Positions 17,210 through 25,501 of a DNA stretch of 64,000 nucleotides are shown here, piece by piece (the stretch's first letter is position 1; each line of letters begins with the position of its first letter). The position numbers were made by a program, and so were the translations under genes. The notes under the pieces are model-generated. The model made no database searches. It was not told the origin of the DNA and saw nothing but the letters and a program-made list of their open reading frames with translations. This stretch comes from an uncultured Chloracidobacterium sp. Lineage in GTDB: Bacteria > Acidobacteriota > Blastocatellia > Pyrinomonadales > Pyrinomonadaceae. The stretch lies in assembly GCA_936914845.1 (NCBI GenBank), contig CAKZGE010000004.1, forward strand, positions 310,001 through 374,000, read 5' to 3'.

Positions 17210-17827
17210 ATGAGACATATCCTATTTTCGGTAAAGGCTTTTGCGGTGGTTCTCGTGCTGAGCGTTTTTGTTTTCGGGCAAGGCGGCATAAAAGGAAAGG
17301 TTCGGGCACAGAACGGAAACGCTCTTGCCGGTGCTGCGGTTGAGATACGGCAGGACGGCAGGGAAGTGAAGAGTGCAAAGACCGATCAGAAAGGGAATTT
17401 TGAGGTGACAGGCCTTTCCGCCGGAAACTATAATTTGTATTTTTCGGCACCCGGATATGCCGGGGGCACCCTTTTCAATGTCAAGATAGACGGCAATATC
17501 CGCGATCTCGGAGACCGGTTGATACTTTCCGTGGATCGCGGCACGCTCGTGCTTGTCACCGGCAGCGTGTTCTTTAAAGAAGGCGCCAGCTTGACGGGCG
17601 CACGAGTTCAGATAGACGAGGTGCGGGCGGATGGTTCGACCAAAAAGCTCGGCAGCGGTTTTACGAATTCGAGCGGTGAATTCACCTTCCGGATGCCGCC
17701 GCGGGCCGCAAAATTGCGGATGACCGCCAAATATAAAAACGCCAACGCATCAAAGGAGGTCGATGTCGAGGAACCGGCCGTCTATCGCACTTCGCTGATT
17801 CTGGATATTTCGCGAAACGATAAATAA
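17210..17827 (+). CDS. Exported protein with carboxypeptidase-regulatory-like domains
   Basis: 205 residues. The signal peptide MRHILFSVKAFAVVLVLSVF ends before QGG. It is followed by an Ig-like carboxypeptidase-regulatory (SdrD_B/CarboxypepD_reg) domain: GGIKGKVRAQNGNALAGAAV, then TDQKGNFEVTGLSAGNYNL. A weaker second copy follows (LVTGSVFFKEGASLTGARVQ, then TNSSGEFTFRMPPRA). These domains are structural and bind other surface parts. The ATG at 17210 was taken because the signal peptide begins there; the frame upstream lies inside the SDR gene. Confidence 0.78.
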   Translation: MRHILFSVKAFAVVLVLSVFVFGQGGIKGKVRAQNGNALAGAAVEIRQDGREVKSAKTDQKGNFEVTGLSAGNYNLYFSAPGYAGGTLFNVKIDGNIRDLGDRLILSVDRGTLVLVTGSVFFKEGASLTGARVQIDEVRADGSTKKLGSGFTNSSGEFTFRMPPRAAKLRMTAKYKNANASKEVDVEEPAVYRTSLILDISRNDK

Positions 17828-17850
17828 CTCCTTATCGAAGGTTAATTCCG

Positions 17851-17884
17851 ATGCCCGTCTTTTAACCAAAGGATGGGCATTTTG
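17851..17884 (+). terminator. Rho-independent terminator
   Basis: ATGCCCGTC (17851-17859) pairs with GATGGGCAT (17872-17880) through one G-T pair; loop of about 12 bases, followed by TTT. It closes the SDR / Ig-like transcription unit. Confidence 0.65.
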
Positions 17885-17905
17885 GCGTGTGTTAAACTGG
17901 ACAAT

Positions 17906-19177
17906 ATGAAGTTTCTGCATATTTCAGATGTGCATTTGGGCTGCACCCGCTATCAATTGCCCGAAAGCCCGCGTGATTTCTTTGATGCGTGGTTCGATGT
18001 GCTAAAGCGGTATGCGGTGGGCGAAAATGTCGATTTTGTCATCATTTGCGGCGATTTTTTTCATAAGCGCTCCGTCCCGCCCGAAACGATGAACTATGCA
18101 ATGGCCGGCCTTTCTTATCTCCGCGACCACAACATTCCGGTTGTGATGATCGAAGGCAACCACGACCAACGCTTGGCGGACAGCGATCATTCGTGGCTGC
18201 GGTCTTTGGCAAATTGGGGTTTGATCAAACTGCTTGAACCAAGCAGCAACGAAGGCAAGATCAGCTATGAGCAGTGGAACGAGGAAACCAAACGCGGCGG
18301 GTATATCGACATCGGCCGGGCAAGGATATTTGGTTCGGTGTGGTATGGGGCATCAGCAAATTGGGCGATACCGATGCTGACCGAATCCATTACGCAGAAT
18401 CGCCGCGAAGGGGCATTTCATATGCTTTTGCTGCATACCGACGTAGAAGGCCATCAGACACATCCGCTGCCGGCGTTGAAGATAGCGGCCCTGAAAGAGC
18501 TGAAAGCGGCAACGGAATACGTCGGATTGGGCCACACCCATATGCATTACGAGATCGACAACTGGGCATTCAACCCGGGTTCGATCGAGGTGACCAACAT
18601 CAGCGAATTTAAGGAAACACGCGGTGTTTTTGTGGTCGAGGTCGATGAGCAGAATAATATCGCAGCCCGGCATATACAAGATTACCGGCAAAGGCCCTTT
18701 TTGCGGCTGGCGATCGAGGTCAATGCCGACCAAAGCCCGGAAGACATCGCAGCCGCCGCAGCGGCCAAGATCGACGAAAATATTTACAGATACGAAGCCG
18801 ACAAGCCGCAGCCGATAGTTGAATTTACTATTCGCGGAAGGCTCGGTTTTCCGAATTCGAAACTTGATATGCCGTCTCTGCGAGAATATGCTCAAAAGGC
18901 TTTCAATGCCCTGCATGTGATCGTTAAAAACCATTCGGTGCCGGTGGAATATGCCGTCGCCGAAGACGTGGAACCGGATGCCGCCCGCGAATTGCTTGAA
19001 AATCGCGTGATCGAAGACCTTGTCCGCCGCGATAACCGCTACAGCTCGAAAGCGGTGGAAATGGCGGCGATGATCGTCGGTGTCAAACGGTTGGCACTCG
19101 CAGACGAACCGCCGGACAAGATAGCCGATGCCGTGGCCGAGGCACTGCCGAAGCAGCCCCTCGAAGTAGCTGAATGA
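17906..19177 (+). CDS. SbcD/Mre11-like metallophosphoesterase (DNA repair exonuclease)
   Basis: 423 residues. The calcineurin-like phosphoesterase motifs of SbcD/Mre11 are in order: FLHISDVHLGCTR (D, H), ICGDFFHKR, IEGNHDQ, then LLHTDVEGH and GLGHTHMHYEI. These bind two Mn2+ for nuclease action. The C-terminal part (about 240-423) is acidic and differs from standard SbcD capping domains. The usual ATPase partner (SbcC/Rad50) is not adjacent. The start is the ATG at 17906 (MKFLHISDVHLG). A 900-bp palindrome-rich island follows at once. Confidence 0.85.
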   Translation: MKFLHISDVHLGCTRYQLPESPRDFFDAWFDVLKRYAVGENVDFVIICGDFFHKRSVPPETMNYAMAGLSYLRDHNIPVVMIEGNHDQRLADSDHSWLRSLANWGLIKLLEPSSNEGKISYEQWNEETKRGGYIDIGRARIFGSVWYGASANWAIPMLTESITQNRREGAFHMLLLHTDVEGHQTHPLPALKIAALKELKAATEYVGLGHTHMHYEIDNWAFNPGSIEVTNISEFKETRGVFVVEVDEQNNIAARHIQDYRQRPFLRLAIEVNADQSPEDIAAAAAAKIDENIYRYEADKPQPIVEFTIRGRLGFPNSKLDMPSLREYAQKAFNALHVIVKNHSVPVEYAVAEDVEPDAARELLENRVIEDLVRRDNRYSSKAVEMAAMIVGVKRLALADEPPDKIADAVAEALPKQPLEVAE

Positions 19178-19299
19178 ACTCCCGAACCGGCAAAATTTTA
19201 TAGTCTGTCAATATTTCCGGCGGTTGAGAGGCTGTGCGTGTGATCAATTATTTCCGGTTAAATACCCTCTTGACGGCTGAAAGCCATCGATCCGATAGG

Positions 19300-19316
19300 G
19301 TCGGGTACCACCCGAC
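19300..19316 (+). repeat. 17-bp palindromic element, copy 1
   Basis: GTCGGGTACCACCCGAC, a hairpin with 7-bp stem and 3-base loop. The exact reverse complement occurs at 19417-19433, so the pair bounds 19300-19433. Confidence 0.8.
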
Positions 19317-19365
19317 GTTGAGAGCCGCCGACGTTCCCTCCCTATAGGGGACGAATCAACAACAT

Positions 19366-19401
19366 TTGCCGCAATATCCGTCCCTTACAAGGACGCGGCA
19401 A
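19366..19401 (+). repeat. Nested hairpin between the inverted pair
   Basis: TTGCCG (19366-19371) pairs with CGGCAA (19396-19401), and inside it CGTCC (19379-19383) pairs with GGACG (19391-19395). A 7-base bulge lies on the left arm. Confidence 0.5.
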
Positions 19402-19416
19402 TGCCGCTGCCGTGCC

Positions 19417-19433
19417 GTCGGGTGGTACCCGAC
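19417..19433 (-). repeat. 17-bp palindromic element, copy 2 (inverted)
   Basis: GTCGGGTGGTACCCGAC, the exact reverse complement of copy 1 at 19300-19316. Confidence 0.8.
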
Positions 19434-19445
19434 GCTATTCAATTT

Positions 19446-19461
19446 ATCCGCTTTCGCGGAT
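19446..19461 (+). repeat. Short perfect hairpin
   Basis: ATCCGC / GCGGAT stem of 6 bp with a TTTC loop. Confidence 0.5.
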
Positions 19462-19561
19462 CGAAGAGGCGGTGGGTTCGAATCGGTCGAAGACGCGAAA
19501 GGCGGTCGCCGATCGGGTCCTCATCAATGGTCTGAGAGTCGCGGGCTGGGTAATAGATGCA

Positions 19562-19688
19562 TGACGCTCCTAACGGAGCTCGTCCGTTTGTTTGGGGCGT
19601 GGTGGCTATAAATATGCCGCTCCTAACGGAGCTCGTTCGTTTGTTTGGTGCTGGCTGCGACAAATATGACACTCCTAACGGAGTTGCG
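19562..19688 (+). repeat. Three direct repeats of about 52 bp, each with a central hairpin
   Basis: Hairpin cores are at 19566-19579 and 19619-19632 (both GCTCCTAACGGAGC) and at 19671-19684 (ACTCCTAACGGAGT). Core spacing is 53 then 52 bases. The first two units share the flank TCGTYCGTTTGTTTGG and the second and third share AAATATG. In the third unit the outer pair changes from G-C to A-T on both arms, which keeps the stem. Confidence 0.75.
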
Positions 19689-19866
19689 GAGGGTTTCGCG
19701 TGGAGCTGAGCCAGATAGCCGCAATCTGCCTTGCGAAAACGAAAGAACCCAGTCGCTGTAGCTCCCGGTTCTGATCCGAGCTGTGACGGCACCTTGGCCC
19801 GGCGGTCGCTTGGCGGGCGACGCATGATCCTGTGCACACCCGACGCTTCGACCCTCTCCGATCGAA

Positions 19867-20042
19867 TAGCGGACAAGAGTGTCCGCGTTCCATAGAAGAG
19901 CGGACAAGAGTGTCCGCGTTCCATAGAAGAGCGGAAAAGTGTACGCGTTCCATAGAAGAGCGGACAAGAGTGTCCGCGTTCCATAGAAGAGCGGAAAAGT
20001 GTACGCGTTCCATAGAAGAGCGGACAAGAGTGTCCGCGTTCC
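19867..20042 (+). repeat. Six-copy tandem palindromic array, pattern A-A-B-A-B-A
   Basis: Type A units (31 bp; copies starting about 19867, 19898, 19958, 20018) carry the perfect hairpin GCGGACAAGAGTGTCCGC and then GTTCCATAGAA. Type B units (29 bp; 19929, 19989) have GCGGAAAAGTGTACGC in the same place, with a damaged stem, and the same GTTCCATAGAA. A+B is 60 bp and occurs twice. The last copy ends in GTTCCGTCCC. There are no spacers, so it is not a CRISPR array. Confidence 0.85.
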
Positions 20043-20092
20043 GTCCCTGATTCAAGACTCAATAAAGGAGGTGCGGCGGCCACGGCTGCTTA

Positions 20093-21091
20093 TTATTGAT
20101 TGTTAGAAGCGATGACGATCTGTTGATCGGGTGAGCCTAGTGAACGCCTGAAAAAATCGATCACACGCTGGTCGTAGGCTTCGGAAACTTCCATCGAAGC
20201 GTTGATGATCGCGTTGCCGGAAGGGCTGAGATCGGCTTTTGTTTCGGCCTTGGTCGTGTTCGGAAAGCACCTGCCGAGTTTCGTGGTCGGGTCCTGAAAT
20301 TCAGGGGCGTCGATGCCGGCCAAAAGTAAAACATTGCGGTCTGCCATTGTGCGTGCCAGGTCACATGACGGCACACGGGTATAACATCCTTCGTAAAAAT
20401 ACGGATATGCTCCGAGTTGCCCTAAACGCGAAGTTACGGAACTCATGAAAGGATAGCGGCGGTCGATCACCGATGCGACCAGTCCATCCGAATCAGACGG
20501 CACCGAATCGAGCACCGCCGCTTTGACGGCAGGATCCTTAGAGGCCCCGCTAAGAGCCGCCAAGGCACCCATTTCGACACCATAAACACCAATGTCTTGA
20601 CCCACGAGCGGTGTTTGAGCCGGTGTTTTTTGGCTGCGGAGAAACGCGATCGCAGAGCCCATGTCATCAGATTCGCAACCGCCGAAAGATGTATAGTTGA
20701 CGGCGGGGTTCATGCCGTGGCCGCGTTGGTCCGGCATCAGCACCGTGAAATTCGTCGCTTCGTTAAGTTTTACGCCGAGATTCAAAATGTGCGACCGGTC
20801 GGCACCGTAACGGTGCAGCAGGATCACAGCCGGGGCATTATCGCTGCCGCGAAGCAACCATCCGCGCGCCGGAGTATTGTCTTTGTTGGTCCACTTTTCT
20901 TCCGTGACCTGAGCGGCCCGCGAACTGAGGCGGCCGTATTTGTCCGGCGTCACCAGATAATCCGCCCGCATCGGGTGCGAGGCCTCGCTGACAAAATAGA
21001 TCGAAGCCGCCAAACCGGCCAGAGCCATGAGAACAATGACGGGCAGGAACAAGCGGTAGGTACTCTTAACAAGGCGAGTTGTTTTAGCCAT
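20093..21091 (-). CDS. Membrane-anchored alpha/beta-hydrolase-fold protein with no catalytic serine
   Basis: 332 residues. An N-terminal transmembrane anchor (about 13-36) is followed by a hydrolase fold with the family's oxyanion-side motif VILLHRYGADRSH, PDQRGHG, and strand VLDSVPSD. The nucleophile elbow reads YGVEMGAL, with Glu173 where GxSxG needs Ser. The C-terminal strand LLLAGIDAPEFQDP has a plausible Asp, but no His appears at the expected place before the last helix (EVSEAYDQRVIDFF). It looks like a pseudoenzyme facing the periplasm. ATG at 21091. Confidence 0.78.
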   Translation of the reverse strand: MAKTTRLVKSTYRLFLPVIVLMALAGLAASIYFVSEASHPMRADYLVTPDKYGRLSSRAAQVTEEKWTNKDNTPARGWLLRGSDNAPAVILLHRYGADRSHILNLGVKLNEATNFTVLMPDQRGHGMNPAVNYTSFGGCESDDMGSAIAFLRSQKTPAQTPLVGQDIGVYGVEMGALAALSGASKDPAVKAAVLDSVPSDSDGLVASVIDRRYPFMSSVTSRLGQLGAYPYFYEGCYTRVPSCDLARTMADRNVLLLAGIDAPEFQDPTTKLGRCFPNTTKAETKADLSPSGNAIINASMEVSEAYDQRVIDFFRRSLGSPDQQIVIASNNQ

Positions 21092-21229
21092 AATGGTGTA
21101 TTGGTGAAATGGAAATGCAACCGATACTGAGATCGAAGAGTCTTAATTGAACCTGATGGAAAAAGGCTTTCAGATATGCCGACTAAATGTTACCATAAGC
21201 ACCGCTCAAAAATAAAGTATTTTTAAACA

Positions 21230-23086
21230 ATGATCAACACACGAAGATTTACCGTTCTAATGACATTACTGGCAATGGCCACAGCCGCGATCGCACAAAA
21301 TGCCGCAAGTTCGCCAAATTCGGCAGCCGCAGGTCGCTTTATGGCTCTGGGAGAGGTTCGTGAAGGTATGCAAGGCGTTGCGAGGACCGTCTTCAGCGGT
21401 ACAAAGCCGGCCGAATTCAAAGTTGAGATCCTGGGTGTACTGCCGGGCGGCGTCGGGCCGAAACAAGACCTGATAATCGGACGTTTGAGCGGCGGCGGAG
21501 CAGACCGGACCGCCGTGTTTGCGGGAATGTCCGGTTCGCCGGTCTATGTGGACGGAAAATTGATCGGTGCCGTTTCGTACAGCTTTCCTTTTTCAAAAGA
21601 GGCGATCTGCGGCATTACGCCGATCGAGCAGATGATCGAGATATTCGAACAGAAACAGCCGTTGCGTTCTGCCAATTCCGGGCCGCGGACGGTGTCATAC
21701 GCCGAACTTGCCGGGACGGAATTTCCGCTCGGGTTAGAACCGGTTGACGGAACGTCGTATATCGCCGGCAATTTCACCAATTCGGCGATGGCATCCGTCG
21801 GCGGCCAGACCATGCAGCGGATCGCAACGCCGATCACATTTGCCGGTTTTGCGCAGCAAACGCTTGATGTATTCGGTCCGCAGATGCAGCGGGCAGGTTT
21901 GCTTGCCGTTTCCGCCGCCGGAGGCGAATCGCGGATCGCGGGCCTGAAAAAAGCCGATCCCGACACATTGACGGGCGGAACTTCCGTTTCGATGCAATTG
22001 ACACGCGGTGATTACAGCATGGCGGCGTCCGGAACCGTTACGCTGCGAGAAGGCGGCCGCATATACGCCTTCGGCCATCCGTTTCTAAGCCTGGGTTCGG
22101 CTGATCTGCCCATGGCGGAATCCCATGTCGTGACGGTCATTCCAAACCTGAACAATTCGTTCAAGCTGGCGGTGCCGGACGCGATGGTCGGAACGATGAC
22201 ACAGGACCGCGCAACGGGTGTTTTCGGAATGCTCGGACAAGCACCGAAAATGATCCCGGTGAAGATCGATCTGGAGACCAGCCGCGGACAAAAGCAGGAA
22301 TTCGTTTATGAGGTAGCCCGCGACGATTTTCTGACGCCGCTGCTGCTGACGATAACGATCTTTAATTCGGCGGTGGCACAGGAGAGAACCATCGGCGATA
22401 TGACCGTCAACATCGGCGGAAGGATCAATGTAAAAGGCCAGTCGGCGATCGGAATAGACCGCCGTTTCAATGGGCCGCAGGCTTCGCAATTTGCGGCGAG
22501 TGCTGTTTCCGGGCCGGTGAATGCACTGCTCCGCAGCCGCTTCGAAGGTTCGGATATTGAAAACATAGAGCTTTCGATGAAAACGGTAGAAGGCAGCCGA
22601 ACGGCCGTTCTGCAAAAGCTTTCCATCGATCGTTCGCAGGCCCGGCCAGGAGAAACGATCGATCTGATCGCGGCTTTCCGGACGGATGACGGCACGATCA
22701 TTACCCGCAAGATACCTTTCACGATACCCGCCTCCGCACAGCCGGGCGAACATACGCTGCTGATGGCAGATGGTGCAACGATACAGCAATCGGCGGCGAG
22801 CCAGCAATTCGTGCCGCGAAACACGGAAGAATTGATCAGAACGATCAACACATTAAAGACTGCGGACCGCTTTTACCTTCAGCTTTCCCGGAATGCAAAG
22901 GGGGCGATAGTCGGTGCTAACGAAATGCCCGACCTGCCGCCTTCGGTGCTTGCGACCATGAATAGTGAACGTTCGAGCGGCACATTCAAAACACTTACCT
23001 CGACGGCAGTGGCGGAATTGGAATTGCCGCGTTCGGAGCATTTGCTGATGGGCAAACAAAGCCTTTTGCTGGAGATAATTCGCTGA
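21230..23086 (+). CDS. Exported SpoIVB-like S55 serine peptidase
   Basis: 618 residues. The signal peptide ends near AAIAQN. The S55 domain is at about 35-330: MALGEVREGMQGVARTVFSG, ILGVLPGGVGPKQDLIIGRL, and the catalytic GMSGSPVYVDGKLIGAVSY with Ser103. GRIYAFGHPFL closes it. In Bacillus, SpoIVB cleaves a sporulation signalling partner; in a non-sporulating Gram-negative the substrate is unknown. The C-terminal 280 residues are beta-rich with a conserved-looking segment QARPGETIDLIAAFR, and may bind partners. Confidence 0.85.
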   Translation: MINTRRFTVLMTLLAMATAAIAQNAASSPNSAAAGRFMALGEVREGMQGVARTVFSGTKPAEFKVEILGVLPGGVGPKQDLIIGRLSGGGADRTAVFAGMSGSPVYVDGKLIGAVSYSFPFSKEAICGITPIEQMIEIFEQKQPLRSANSGPRTVSYAELAGTEFPLGLEPVDGTSYIAGNFTNSAMASVGGQTMQRIATPITFAGFAQQTLDVFGPQMQRAGLLAVSAAGGESRIAGLKKADPDTLTGGTSVSMQLTRGDYSMAASGTVTLREGGRIYAFGHPFLSLGSADLPMAESHVVTVIPNLNNSFKLAVPDAMVGTMTQDRATGVFGMLGQAPKMIPVKIDLETSRGQKQEFVYEVARDDFLTPLLLTITIFNSAVAQERTIGDMTVNIGGRINVKGQSAIGIDRRFNGPQASQFAASAVSGPVNALLRSRFEGSDIENIELSMKTVEGSRTAVLQKLSIDRSQARPGETIDLIAAFRTDDGTIITRKIPFTIPASAQPGEHTLLMADGATIQQSAASQQFVPRNTEELIRTINTLKTADRFYLQLSRNAKGAIVGANEMPDLPPSVLATMNSERSSGTFKTLTSTAVAELELPRSEHLLMGKQSLLLEIIR

Positions 23087-23134
23087 AAAAGTGCGATTTG
23101 GCACCTGCTATGCTAATCTTTCTCTTTTTGTAAT

Positions 23135-24934
23135 ATGAGATTGTATTGGCGTTTCGGCGTTGTCGCCGCATTTTTTTTGGCGATCTTTACACTTTATCCG
23201 CAGATGAAGCTCGTCTATCTGCGCGGCAGCGAATGGAACGGCCATTACGCCTTTAACGACATTGACGAGGTCGCGTACGGTTCTTATCTGCGAGCCTTGA
23301 TAGACGGGCGTTCGCGGAAGAACGACCCCTATTCAGGAAACGACGACAAACCCGGCGAGCCGCAGCCGGAATCGCTTTTCTCGATACAATTTGCTGCCCC
23401 GATGAGCATTGCCGTGCCGGCGAGAGTGTTTGGCATTGGTGCGCCGTGGGCGATGACGTTTTCAGGGTTGATCGCCGGTATTTTGGCGGCATTCGCCGTT
23501 TTTTGGCTGATCGGCAGGCTGACGGGAAATTCGTGGTATGCGATGGCCGCAAGTCTTTCGGTATTTGCCTTCGGCACGCTGGCGGCGGGTGAAGGAGCAG
23601 TCGGCGAGATACTTTTCGACGGATTTTCATATCCATATTTTCCGGGCTTTCGGCGCTACATTCCGGCCTTGGCAATACCTGCATTTTTCGGAGCCTGCGG
23701 AGCGGTGTGGATGATGCTGGCCTCGGACAAAGTAGAACAACGGCGCCGGCGGCTGATCTACGGGGCTGCCGCAACCTTTTGTTTTGCGTTTACGGTCTAT
23801 TCATATTTCTATATATGGACTACTGCGGCCGCATTTCTGGCGGCGGTGGCGGCTGTCTGGCTGGTCGAACGGCCGGAAGGATTTCAACGAGATATGCGTT
23901 CGCTGGGGATCTTGGCACTGGGCTGGATCGCGGTGCTTCTGCCTTACGCATATCTGCTTTCCAACCGCTCGCACACGATGGACGATGTCCAGCTGCTGGT
24001 CCACACGCGAATGCCGGACCTTTTTCGTGTGCCGGAATATATCAGCTTTGCAGTATTGTTGATCATCATCGCCGGACTTGCTCTTAAAAAGATCGAGATC
24101 AAGGATCGCCGGACGCTTTTTTCGCTGGCATTGGCCTTGGTTCCGCTGATCGTTTTCAACCAACAGATGTTGACGGGCCGCTCGCTGCAGCCGATCCACT
24201 ATCAGGTCTTTATCGGCAATTATGCGGCAATGCTCGCTTTGATGTTTACGCTTGGCACTATTTTTAATGCAAAATTGGCCCAGAATCGCACCGGCTGGAA
24301 ATTTGCCTGTGCGGCGCTAACACTAGCCGCCGCGGCGTGGGGCATTGTCGAATGCCACTACACCGTCCGTGTGCTGGACGAGGCAAATATAGAACGTGAC
24401 AAAGCTTTGCCGCTTGCCCGCCGCTTAGAAGAATTGGCGGCGACGGACGGCGATCCGCATGGAACGACCGTTCATTCCTACGATATGCTGTTGGCGGACG
24501 ATCTGCCGACCGTGGCTCCGCAAAACGTCCTGTGGGCGCGGCATCAGCACGTTTTCGCAGGGTTGACGTGGGAGGAGAACAAGCGGCGGTATTACCAATA
24601 CCTATATTTTTCGGGTGTGGATGAACGCGGGCTAGACTATTTGCTAAAGAACGATTTTGTTTCGATGATCGCCCTTTTCGGCTGGGGCCGCCACACCGAC
24701 CGGTTGAGCAGCGATGCCAGGCCGCTGACATTCGGCGAGATCGCGGAAGAAGCACGCCGCTATGGCGAATATATTGCGGCGTTCAATTCGCAAAAGGCGG
24801 CCGAGCCGCTGCTTTCCTATGTGATCGTTGACAACCGCCAGGCGACGGACCTTTCGAACCTGGACCGCTGGTATGTTCGCGATGGCGGCGAAGTGTTCGG
24901 CGACCACACGCTTTACCGCGTCCGTTTAAAATAA
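23135..24934 (+). CDS. Polytopic membrane protein, GT-C glycosyltransferase-like
   Basis: 599 residues, with about 10-11 hydrophobic segments spread over residues 5-430 and a soluble C-terminal part. The first external loop carries acidic residues close to the membrane (FNDIDEVAYGSYLRAL), the typical GT-C catalytic site layout, and FSYPYFPGFRRYIPALAIP resembles lipid-linked sugar transferases. The C-terminal segment (HSYDMLLADDLPTVAPQNVL) would be periplasmic. No specific family is recognised; a dolichol- or polyprenol-sugar transferase is the best guess. It lies 48 bases after the S55 peptidase gene. Confidence 0.62.
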   Translation: MRLYWRFGVVAAFFLAIFTLYPQMKLVYLRGSEWNGHYAFNDIDEVAYGSYLRALIDGRSRKNDPYSGNDDKPGEPQPESLFSIQFAAPMSIAVPARVFGIGAPWAMTFSGLIAGILAAFAVFWLIGRLTGNSWYAMAASLSVFAFGTLAAGEGAVGEILFDGFSYPYFPGFRRYIPALAIPAFFGACGAVWMMLASDKVEQRRRRLIYGAAATFCFAFTVYSYFYIWTTAAAFLAAVAAVWLVERPEGFQRDMRSLGILALGWIAVLLPYAYLLSNRSHTMDDVQLLVHTRMPDLFRVPEYISFAVLLIIIAGLALKKIEIKDRRTLFSLALALVPLIVFNQQMLTGRSLQPIHYQVFIGNYAAMLALMFTLGTIFNAKLAQNRTGWKFACAALTLAAAAWGIVECHYTVRVLDEANIERDKALPLARRLEELAATDGDPHGTTVHSYDMLLADDLPTVAPQNVLWARHQHVFAGLTWEENKRRYYQYLYFSGVDERGLDYLLKNDFVSMIALFGWGRHTDRLSSDARPLTFGEIAEEARRYGEYIAAFNSQKAAEPLLSYVIVDNRQATDLSNLDRWYVRDGGEVFGDHTLYRVRLK

Positions 24935-24938
24935 AAGA

Positions 24939-24963
24939 GGCCGCCAAAAATAACGCGGCGGCC
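24939..24963 (-). terminator. Terminator of the 82-residue gene
   Basis: GGCCGCC (24939-24945) pairs with GGCGGCC (24957-24963). On the minus strand the stem is followed by TCTTTTATTTT, reaching into the end of the convergent membrane-protein gene. Confidence 0.6.
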
Positions 24964-24988
24964 AACATATAAATGCAAAAATTAAAAC

Positions 24989-25237
24989 TTAAGCGGCAAG
25001 AAGGTCGTTCGATGTTTCAGCGAACACCCGTCGTCCGTTCAGAGCGTCGTCGATAATTTCGCGAACTGCTGAAGCGTCCGGGTTGACCTCCATGCGGACA
25101 CAAGCCCGCAAATGTCTGATAATGCCTTCCGATGCGATCTCCAGCGAATCGCCCGCGAGTTTTGAAAAACGGCGTGCCTGGATGTGATCGATTTGCAAAA
25201 TTCTATCCTGCAATGTCATTGGTTTAGCTGCTGCCAC
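24989..25237 (-). CDS. Small helical protein of unknown function (82 residues)
   Basis: The start is the GTG at 25237, fixed by AGGAG (minus strand) 8 bases upstream; the frame beyond it has no ribosome site. The product is soluble and mostly helical, with MTLQDRILQIDHIQARRF, then ASEGIIRHLRACVRMEVNPD and SAVREIIDDALNGRRVF. There is no signal peptide, and I do not recognise the family. It has its own terminator, and an AT-rich upstream region of about 300 bases that holds no other gene. Confidence 0.65.
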   Translation of the reverse strand: MAAAKPMTLQDRILQIDHIQARRFSKLAGDSLEIASEGIIRHLRACVRMEVNPDASAVREIIDDALNGRRVFAETSNDLLAA

Positions 25238-25501
25238 TATAAATTCTCCTTGGTTTATATTTTCCCCTTGTTTATCAAGATCAGCCGAACAATAAAAAAG
25301 CCTAATAAATAGCACTACCAATACGCGCTATTTTCCGCAATTTTCAGCAATAAATCTCAACTGAAAGCGAGCGGTGAAAGGGAAAGGCTGTTTATCAATT
25401 CCTGTAACAGTATGATAACAGACATAAGGGCAAAAGTCACCATTTTTTTTCGTTTGGAAAAGACTTTTTTCGCAGCGAAGAAAAACCTGTAATAGGCATA
25501 G

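Larger units (their letters stand above)
19178..20092. other. Gene-free island of palindromic repeats
   Basis: 915 bases with no credible gene on either strand. It holds at least five kinds of hairpin-forming sequence, annotated separately: an inverted pair of 17-mers, two single hairpins, three 52-bp units, and a six-copy tandem array. The segment 19690-19866 has no repeat I can define. The minus-strand open frames here are a by-product of repeat lengths that sum to a multiple of three. Confidence 0.8.

Noticed and set aside
19867..20042. CRISPR array
   Set aside because: The units abut with no spacers, are themselves palindromic and vary in length, and no cas genes are near.
19439..20083. 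Open frames of up to 214 codons on the minus strand with repeated GHSCPLFYGTRTL-like peptide
   Set aside because: They are the palindromic array read as protein. A+B units sum to 60 bases, so all three minus-strand frames stay open. No start site, no family, same peptide pattern in several frames.
20062..20090. Strong Shine-Dalgarno-like AAAGGAGGTG on the plus strand
   Set aside because: No start codon follows at a usable distance, and the opposite strand holds the end of the hydrolase gene.
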